A DNA stretch of 60,000 nt, taken from the NCBI RefSeq assembly GCF_001949145.1, contig NW_019091367.1:1268434-1328433 (forward strand). Direction: 5' to 3'. Shown piece by piece: positions 50,901 to 60,000 of the stretch. The DNA comes from Acanthaster planci. Taxonomy: Eukaryota > Echinodermata > Asteroidea > Valvatida > Acanthasteridae. Numbering within the stretch: the first letter of the stretch is position 1; every line of letters starts with the position of its first letter. The translations under genes were made by a program, and so were the position numbers. The notes under the pieces were generated by a model. The model did no database searches. It was not told the origin of the DNA and worked only from the letters and a program-made list of their open reading frames with translations.

Positions 50901-53900
50901 AACCATTGAGCAACGTGGATGTCGGGATTCACCAGTAAGACGAAATTCCGAACCAAACCGAATTCTTTAATGAAATCATTGCAAAATGCCAAATATTGGC
51001 AGCAAGAGTGCGTTTCATTGAGTGGCTTCAATACCATGGAAGTGCAAATACTTCACGCCGATAGTGCAGGCACAATCACCACCAGTTGTGGCCATGACGG
51101 AAAAAATTGTCAAATATACTTATGGGCAAAATCGGTCGCACAATATATATACCCATAATTCGCTTCGCTCATTAAGTTGAACACATCAAACCAGTGTCTC
51201 AATCCCTGCATGACTGAGACGGTCGGTTGTATTTAACTGATTCAATATAGGCCTACCTTATACTTCGTGTATACAGCGGCTCCAAAGATGTCGTGGAGGA
51301 AACAGACCCAGTTGTTTTTATCGTATTTTCTGCTGCGGTCAAGGCCGAAAGGCGAAGCTTCGACTGCGTCTAGTATTATCGCCACTTGAAACTATGGAGA
51401 TTTTTTAACAATCCAGCTGCATTACTACAATTTTGACCCAACTGTTTAGTTACGACTCACTGAGCACGAGGATTCCCCGAACAAGTATGCTTGCAAACTG
51501 AACAGATGAAAATGTTCATGAACGTTTGCACGAAAGAAAATCATACAAGACTATAGGGAGGGGCAGTAGTGTATGATTGTTCACACAGTACTCCTTGTAT
51601 GTACATCAAGATCCTCCTAGTTCAACACCGAGGTTACTTTAGTGACAAATCGAAAGCGAATGATTTGATTTTAGTAATTACCAGAGTCCAATGTCTTATT
51701 GGCTACGTCTTTAAGTTCCAAAGGTTGGTGTACACGTCATTGCTCTCTATAAAACTTCCTTCCAACCGATGTGCAAATTCTGGCTAAAAAATGATGACCA
51801 ATTCAAACTTGATCCCAGATAATTGAGTTGATTGAAAATCCCTGCTTTCTACCTATAACAGTAAAATATTATCACTCAAATATGGAGGATAAGGCAGAAT
51901 ACGGACACCATTGTAACAACTGCCGTTCACTTGTCCACTCTGGTCACTCAGTGTACCATTGGCCAGATCAACCGATCATGCTTCAAGCTTCACTGACAAG
52001 AGCAAGATAACCTGACAATAATAGGTCGGAAGGCCTAGATGCGAATGCAAAGAAACGAAGTACCGTGGATGACATCAGATAAGCATCGAACGCAGGAGCG
52101 GACAAAGTGTTTCGCAGGCCCTAGGCGCAGCGTGCCGTGAGCCCTAATCCGCACCGAGTGCTTGTAATATGTCTATCGACGGTGAATGCTAGAACCTCCC
52201 GTTTAATGTTGATGTTCAGATGCACTGTTCAAGCTGGCTGGGCCCAAATGGTAATTCTGAAAGCCTGTTCACTCCATGGAAACTTTTGAAACAGTTTTAC
52301 AGGAAGGTTTCTGCCACAATGTGAAGAGAAAATCGCTCTGGTCGACATTTGATATTTTTCACAGGCCCCTGAATTTTTTGTCAAACTTAGGCTCAGAGCT
52401 GGACGTGCCCACTAGACAATCCGTTCAGATCAAGAGTAGCCCCTGCCAAGGTTTATCAGAGAATAGGCCTGTACGCCGAACACCACACTCCCCCTCCTTT
52501 TACTGAAGACTCGTGGGAGATGGTTACGTGACCATTTCTCACCATGCGCACCGTGAAACCTGGACTCCGTGGGATGTGGACCCGTCACTGGTCGTCTTCG
52601 GCTTATCTGCACCAACAGCAACGCTGTTGGCATCTGCCAAAGCGTTATTCCGTTACGTGAAAAACACTTTTGCAAGACTGCCTTGGCATAAATACAAGAC
52701 AGGATATATAAACTGCGTTTAACACCAGGTTTATACCTTGTTTTGTGTAAAAAAAACAAACAAACAAACAAACAAACAACCACAAGTTAAACACGTTCCA
52801 GATGAGTCTAGTATCCCAAAATAGCCCACGGCTTGTGACAGAGATGTCGCATTTCCACAGGGATGGTTTGGTTGTTACAGCAACTTTTAACTCGCACTAT
52901 TTATAATGCATTATTGTGTGTGACCAACTGATCATGTTCATGCCATAAGACAGCCGTTTTCCAGACTACGCGTTACGTACAGCTGTCGCTTTCCACACTC
53001 ACGTCGCAAATGAATGTGTAAAATCAATGCCACATTCATTCACGAAGAGTCCATGACAACAACCAACTAGCAGATGCCTTGGGGGAAGTTATTAGCGATG
53101 TCGTGTATCCAAGGGCGCGCGCTAGTTGCCACAGATGAGGCGGAGCGGTCCGAGGGAACCGAACTGTTGCAATCACCTTTTCTGGGCGATTGTGGTTACG
53201 TTGCAATGACATAATTTGTCAAATTGGGGAGAGGCGATTTAGATGATGTTGTTTAGATGATTACTGAGTTGCAGTTATTTCTTGTCGACCTTGACTGTAG
53301 CTATAATTACATGCTTTGTCAGTCATGCCAAACCAACTTAATTAAATTAAACAATTTAATAGGATTTTTCGATTAACCCAGAGCTAAGGATTTATGCATT
53401 TGAGACACTAAGTATCTTGTTCACAGTGATTTCATTACTCACCGGAAGACTGAAACTGTAGTTGTCAACACGATGTTATTTGCGGTGCAAGATTGGACCA
53501 AGATTAAAGCAAGACGGATATTGGACCAAAATTGAAATTTCCAAGAAAGACATAAATTGCAGTTAAAGCACACCTCTTGCTGGTTCCTTGTCCTGGTTGG
53601 CTGAAATGTGGTCACGTGTGGTTCACTAAATAGTTTAGTACATAACTTTGCGCCAGCGTGAATCCCAGAGACTAGTGCCTGGTCAAGCACTAATACTTGA
53701 AAATGTTGACTGTTACAGCGCCCTCACATGACAAGAACATCAAACAACCCCAAAACAGAAGACAGGGGAATTAGAGGCGCCCCTTGTAATGTTGATAAGT
53801 TGAATGGCTGAATTAAAATAGTTCAGTATTATCACCCTGAAAATTTCATTTTAAAATAATTTTTTACATTATAGACACTGGTGTGTTATGTGTTGACTGG

Positions 53901-54649
53901 TAGGGCCCTATAATTTAACCACTGGGGCACGTCTATGCCACCGCGAGGGAGTGGGTGTCCAGAAAGACAGTTTCATGTCTATTTGCCTTCAGCGGCGGGA
54001 AACAGTCCTTCTGTTCACTCACAGACTTGCTCTGTGTAGTAGTGACTTCCCTGCAAGTCCTTATGTGAATACTAATTCATTCAATAATTAGTCCACCAGC
54101 TAAAATTGTTTCGATTATACAGATCATGCGTCGATATTCAACTCTACGGCTTCTATAACTTTGAAACTGTAACGTTAGCATTCAGATGGACTGCGAGGCC
54201 CTGCCATAAAGGGTGCAGCAGAGTAACAAGGCTACTAATCAAAATGTGCATGCCCCGGAAATTATCTACCATTAGGGCTATAGCATTAAAGTTTATGGAA
54301 TGGGGGGTCTGTATAGGAAAAGAGGGTGGAAGCCATCAACGTGGTCGTATGGCAGCTTTTATTTCTGAGAAATTTGAACACAACAGAGTCTTCAGTGTAG
54401 AAGCCTGGGGTGGAGGCATAAGTTCATCGCCATCAAAATGGAGATAGGCTCCACAACTATTGGGGGGGGTTGTGATCGAAATATTTCCAAGATCAACAGT
54501 TAGCTTAACAAAAAAATTAAAAGAGAAAGAAGAGGAAAAAAGCTTTAATTTGATGTGTCTTGAGCACCGAAGAAACTGTGCATTTTCCTAAGGCAACTTA
54601 CTTTTGACTGCTCTGCAACCAAGGTGAGCCATGTGGGATAATTTAACCA

Positions 54650-54725
54650 GGGTCAGACGAAGCTAGGCTCCCAGCCGGACACAAGAGGGCGATGTATAAT
54701 TGGTAACAATGAGGGCTACCGAAAG
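54650..54725 (-). repeat. Possible degenerate end of the ~190 bp repeat
   Basis: GGACACAAGAGGGCG, then AATTG, AATG and GGCTACCG in the same order as the reverse complement of copy D's right part. The match is short and gapped. Confidence 0.3.
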
Positions 54726-55481
54726 GTATAACCAAACAGCTAGCTTCTAGTCAAATGATGTGTAGTTATCGTTTCACTTTTCAGTGACATGGACTTTATA
54801 CAGTCCAGAGGTCAAGTAGAAGCTGTGACCTGAGAGACCGATGTATTTACACTAACGTTGAATATTGTGCTTTCATGACTCTCACGCTCCGCAATCACTA
54901 CGTCGGGCGGTCAGTCATCTTTGATGTCGGGCTCATTTCGGATTGACTCAGCTACGGCTATGGTGCACAAATGGGGGAAAACAGAGATGCGACTTTTATT
55001 GGTATACGGCCCAAAATGTTACGATGGCCGACCGCAAATAACCGGAAATATGGCACATAGTCAGAGTGCAAGGTATATTTCGCAAGCTGTCGATTAGCGT
55101 GTAATAATCCTTAACCCTATTAAATAGATATTTGGCCATAATGTAGATAAGGTGCCACACAGTTGCACAAAATGTCACACTGCCACCTTGAAGAGTTAAG
55201 TGTATTCAGTGCTTTAATGATAGGGAAGACGGGCATTTTCATCAACATCGTTGCGGTTATCTGGGGAGTTAAAAGGTCCATGGCTACGTCGCCAAATAAC
55301 ACGTGCGCCTATGGAATCCGATGGCCAACGGCTACAGGTTTTTCCCATAGGTTCCCATCAGTTTTTCCCTGATACCTTGAGTACCAACCAATGTAGGCGT
55401 CATACCGTATAATGATTGGAGTATAAGCTAGATTTGGCCCCGTCTTATAGTCTTCTTACATCCAGGTACTATGCAATTCTA

Positions 55482-55680
55482 TTTTAATACATCCTTAAAA
55501 GTACATCACATTGTCTTACTTGACCTTACTTTCAACTTTGTACCACCTTTTTGAATAGTCTTATGGCAGTTTTTTGGCTTTTAAGCTAATAGGAATTTCC
55601 ACACTGACGACCAAAACTATGATGTCATACCGGGCTGAAAACTGAAATGTTACATTGATTTTTGCGTTAATACCGTGGGA
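55482..55680 (+). repeat. ~200 bp dispersed repeat Y, copy 2
   Basis: Partner of 43061-43260 in the same orientation. TTTTAAGCTAAT, ATGATGTCAT and TGTTACATTGATTT are the best conserved parts. Confidence 0.6.
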
Positions 55681-57914
55681 TTTAACTCCCTCGTCTTTAG
55701 TGAGTCCCGATTGTGTGAATGCATGTCAATAGGGCAATGAGGTGCTAAAATTACAAGTAAGCACATTTTTGACTCAAAATGTAGACAGAAAAATACATTA
55801 TTAAACTTAACATTATCTTAATGACTTAGTAACAACAGCACCCGCAGTTGTCCAGAAAAGCATGGACAATAATATTGCCAATCTTTGAAAACTCGCTCTT
55901 TGCAATACATTTTAACCCCCAAGAGGAATCAAGGACCAGTAGTTTTCATACATGGAAAAGAAGCATTAAGTTGCAAAAAAGGGGTCCAAGAAAACGTCTC
56001 CACATTGACCCTTTGAACCAGAAATAGCTTCGTAGTCAAATAACTGCACGTGTTCCTCGTGTGTTGCCCAACAATTTTATTTTTCTTTCGAAGACCTGTG
56101 TTCTGTTTGTCACTTCTCCTCAACCCCCACCCCCAATAACCCTTGTGTGTTTGCAGCGGGGTCCATGTGTTGTTTCCCCTTGGCAGGAGCCACACTTGAT
56201 TCTTGGCGGTGGATTATCTGGATAAATGAACACCCCTAGCCGTCTCGACATCACCTCAGCCAAAAAGACACCGGAATCTATCCCCCAAAGCAAGATTCTG
56301 TTTTGACGCTTTACCTCAAGTGTCACTGGGGATTGAATGTTCTACTTGCAAGGAAAACACACATTACAGAAATTCTGTTGAATTCACTTTTTTATGCAAA
56401 GTCAAGGTCAAAGGCAGTCATTACTGCCTGCGTATTGTAATATCTTCCCTTGTTTAGTTCGCTGAGTGGCAAATATACACGCATGTTAACGAGGCACTAG
56501 AATGACCGTGGAAGTATTGATCAAACCGCAGCAAGTGAAGGCAATAAAATTGTTAGGATTGGTATTCCTTAAATCAAACAAGATGTCAGAAACAAGCAAA
56601 CAACACACAACAAAGGATTATCTTAGGTCACATCAACATTGTTTTTTAATGTTACATGAGTTCAGTTATCGTAGTATAACATTACTCTGGCGTGACCAAG
56701 ACGCATGCAATTGGGATTGAATTCAAATTTTTTTGGTCTGACAAAGCGCAAATGGCTAAATGGGACAAAACTTCTGAATTTTCTGGAGCAAATAAACATA
56801 TAACTGAAAAACCTAGCTCTGTCGATTCATGTTTTTATGTTTAAAATTACTTCTTGTGGTATTTTGTCGCTCTGAGTTTATTCCTTGTCTTTCAAGAGGA
56901 ATGAATATATTTAAACAGAGGAGATTAAGTGCCGGTAAAACCACACAAGTTCAACGATATGCATGAAATGGGAATTATGCATGAGAAGTGGGCCATGTTC
57001 AGAGGCGTATATAGCAAGCAGATGTGTTTTCACGCCTGCTTGTATGCGCGACAACATCTAATCAAGTCCCCTCGTTGGCAAATCCCTCTGCTGCGAGTCG
57101 AATTCCACAAAACAGCGCACTTGTTTTCAAATATTGAGGGGTGGACCATCTAAATGATCTCCCTAAAGCCTCCGGTGAGAGCCACACGCTCTATTCCGTT
57201 GGCGTTACCTTTTTTGCCATTTTGTATTTAAGCTGTTTATATCTGCTGTGTACAAAGGCCTTTGCTGATTTTGAAAGGGGCCTTCTACAAAGGGATTTTG
57301 ATGCAAGAGTCGATTCGGGGTTCAGCGCTATTGGACTCTTGTTTTGGTCACATCATTATATCGATGCTGACAGTTGCCTTCCGCCCCTGCAACGAGTTTC
57401 ACATAATTACGTCTCGTCCGATTTTACCTTTTACTTGAGGTTGAGAATTCGGCCAAAAGCTGAGAAAAAGTTAATGAAAAGGACTTGAGGGGATGAACAA
57501 ATGACAGAAAACATCAATGAAAACTGGGTTAGATTGAACTTTAAAAGACCTGGAGAATGGAATTATCATAAATTTGTATATCATTGGGCACTTTGGTAAC
57601 ACAATATGAGGCGAAAGATATACTCGCTCTTATCACGAATGTTTTGGTTCTGCCTCTCCTTAAAGAGTGCGTTTTTGCTCCTATCTTCGTTTTATTCATT
57701 TGTGCACCAGTGTATCCTATATACACGGACCGTGACCTTCAGAAATTACCTCAATTCCCCGGGGAGGTGGGTGGAAATACGCACGGGCATCTAACGTATT
57801 TCTGAAATATGCCTGCTATGTTTTTCATGCATGGCCCTTAAAGTGCGTCAGTAATGTGTCAGTCAACGCATCAAGCCCGTGTACTTCCTCTACCTCTTTA
57901 AAACCAGGTTGGCG

Positions 57915-57938
57915 AGGTATGTATATATATATATACCT
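57915..57938. repeat. (TA)n palindrome
   Basis: AGGTATG, then alternating TA, then ATACCT: a self-complementary AT microsatellite. Confidence 0.8.
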
Positions 57939-59262
57939 TACATCGTAAGTTGAGGTGATGCAAGTGGCGATATCGAATGCATGTAAAGCGTGTCTTACCC
58001 GCTGCGGTAACAATGACCTGCCAGCAGGACGTAAATGAGCCCTGACACAGCTCTGCCATGTTCCATTAGACTCCCGAGGCTCGCCGACCGATGCTGATCG
58101 GGTGTCCTATAGCCTACAACTGGAACTGCCTTCACGCGGTGCAGAGGCATACAGGCTGCCCCAAGAGACTGCACACTATTATTGCACGATGCCACTGTGA
58201 GCCTGCATCACTCTGGTATTCGACCGAGTGCCTTCGAAAGTTCGGTTGTGTGTCCAGTTAATAAAGAGCACGCCGACAGGGAAATAATATGGAATGCTTC
58301 GAGGTGAATCAGTTGTGATTGCTGAATAATCTTCAATTACAAGGTGATTGGGACTTTTGCTCCCTCCATAAATCATAGTCTCCTTGCTCTGGTCTTCACT
58401 AGTGGCGTGGGTAATACAGGTAAGTTGTATTCTTTGTTGATCCGCTGGAAACCACTTTCCACGACACGCATTTCAGAAATTTAAACGTCATTACCGTCGT
58501 GGCACGACACTCACGCGCGCGTTAACTTAAGTCGGGCGTTCGTTTGGCAAGTCAAAGCCATAGACATGTAACGATGTCTGTTTGTTGCCAAACGGTGTTG
58601 GCCGCATAGATCTTTATTTTGTCAGACAGACTTCTTAAGTGTAGGCCTAACCCTAATACATCGATACACTTTTACGTTGTAACCCGCTGTCATCAATATA
58701 GGTTGTGTCACTCGGTTCTATGAAAGCTGTTCCGTGGCTTTAAATCAGGCGCACACATGCGCAGCATTTTTGGTAACAAATTGGAAAGTAAACGTCGTGT
58801 GCTGGTTAAAGTTAAGATGTCTCTAAGTTTGGTCGAGAAGTATTTAATTAACGCTCAGGCACGGCCTGCGCTGGGGACCATTGCAGTTATGGATTCCAGT
58901 TATTAAGGTCGTCAGGCTAATATTTACCTAACGGTCTCGTTATTGGTCCTGCTACGTTTTGCTCGTTTTGGCATACAGGGCAAGTCAACTACACAGTAAT
59001 AACTTTTCGAGAGTTTAAATCTCTCTATGCAACAACGACAACGCTTACAGTTGAAAACGTGTATGGTAAATTATTGATCCTTATATTATGTAACGATTTG
59101 TAAGGTTCCTAGACACCCAGTAGACCTTTTTCACAAACGTGACTGGATTGCGCTAAATGTAAATAATAGTGGTAATCACATATGTTCCTACGGGTAGCTT
59201 CAACCACGTGCAAGCCCACGTGCGAATGCTGCATGCTTGACTAATTCATCTTGAATAGGTAG

Positions 59263-59301
59263 ATTACCATCACAACACTATACACATTACCATCACAACA
59301 C
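59263..59301. repeat. 16 bp direct repeat, 23 bp period
   Basis: ATTACCATCACAACAC occurs at 59263-59278 and again at 59286-59301, separated by TATACAC. Confidence 0.9.
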
Positions 59302-60000
59302 ATCGCGGTCCAGCACGACTGTGACATTACTGTAAAAAGGTCTATAGACATGCGGTCGTAAATGAAACTTGGACGGTTTCGACAGCAGTATACGGTTATG
59401 AACAGCATAATCAATGTCGGGGAAACCTTTTGTTGGAGTGTTCGGTGGAAGATTGTCACAAATAATAACCTTTTGACTAAGCGGTGTGTCGTAGGAGACA
59501 CGTTTGACCTTTTGAATTCATGACGAAACCTTTCTTTTTGGGAAACAAGATCAACCCCAAATTGTTTTCAAGAGCTGTTTGTCACGAGTGTGCTCGATCG
59601 AAAGCCCGTCTGATCATCGGACCGCGCCAATGCAGGACCCGGGCATTTTATTTATGGCACGACCACGTGGCTACAATTGTGTGTATATCGTGCGATGCAG
59701 CCAAACGGGAATTTGAGGCAATCAAGTCGGCCATAATGATCTTTGCATATCGAGTGCTTTGTACTCCCGCTAAATTTTAAACAACGTACATGTAACTCGT
59801 TGACTTTCCATGTACAAACCTGGTGCCATGTTTAAGGTTGTCAGCTACTTGATATTAGTTTTCTGAGTGTAGGCGGTGTGATTCCTATAGAGGGGGCAGT
59901 GGTGGACATCGTGCAAACTGGATAAGTTATAATACCGAAGCCCTAGATTTCCTTGGAGTAAACTGTATTGTACTACGGAACGTGTTTAATCAGATCGCTA

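Larger units (their letters stand above)
44627..60000. other. Non-coding stretch to the right edge, no gene seen
   Basis: Holds the SINE-like repeat at 46 kb, repeat Y copy 2 and small repeats. CpG-rich patches lie at 47.1-47.5, 49.4-49.9 and 58.0-58.6 kb. No supported exon, tRNA or rRNA. Frames at 57141-57488 and 59520-59780 look like chance. Confidence 0.5.

Noticed and set aside
58180-58200. TATTGCACGATGCC, with the miR-92 seed
   Set aside because: Only the seed matches; the rest of the mature sequence does not, and no precursor hairpin is evident.
59520-59780. 86-codon frame with two CxxC pairs (CHEC, CISC)
   Set aside because: Spacing and flanking residues fit no zinc finger I know. 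Two pairs in a Cys-containing random frame are not convincing.
1-60000. CRISPR arrays, operons, phage or plasmid modules
   Set aside because: Nothing of the kind is present. Gene structure and repeats are those of an animal nuclear genome.

Overview
This is eukaryotic genomic DNA. The one recognisable gene has canonical GT-AG introns, and the rest is low-density non-coding sequence with short non-autonomous repeats, SINE-like tails, microsatellites and one assembly gap. The gene's similarity to animal SENP8, the high CpG content of the flanks, the very frequent ACATGTAC palindromes and the SINE tail style suggest a marine invertebrate deuterostome. An echinoderm such as a sea star is my best guess; hemichordate or amphioxus cannot be excluded. 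There is no prokaryotic, viral or organellar gene content.

Layout: positions 1 to about 10.6 kb hold a SENP8/NEDP1-like deneddylase gene on the minus strand. Five coding exons are in the window (10609-10488, 9153-9065, 7080-6972, 4077-3962, 1422-1378). They join in phase to 160 codons plus one base. The last exon or exons, which must carry the catalytic Cys, lie beyond the left edge. The introns are packed with ACATGTAC-type palindromes, a degenerate minisatellite, a hAT-like non-autonomous element, a CpG-decayed copy of a ~190 bp repeat and SINE-like sequence.

From about 10.6 kb to 60 kb I find no protein-coding exon I can support. This ~49 kb is CpG-rich, nearly free of the ACATGTAC repeat, and holds further copies of the ~190 bp repeat, two foldback elements (36950-37205 and 44052-44476), two other dispersed repeat pairs, a 41 bp exact duplication, a 40 bp perfect tandem duplication, a CACGTG cluster, and an N gap at 24264-24395 flanked by inverted C/G-rich sequence.

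The strongest observations are the intron-rich SENP8 orthologue, a sharp change in base composition at its promoter (11 CpG in 600 bp of intron against 38 in 600 bp of flank, counted by hand) that fits gene-body CpG methylation decay, and a repeat family whose end resembles a CTCF site. I saw no convincing new multi-gene system.
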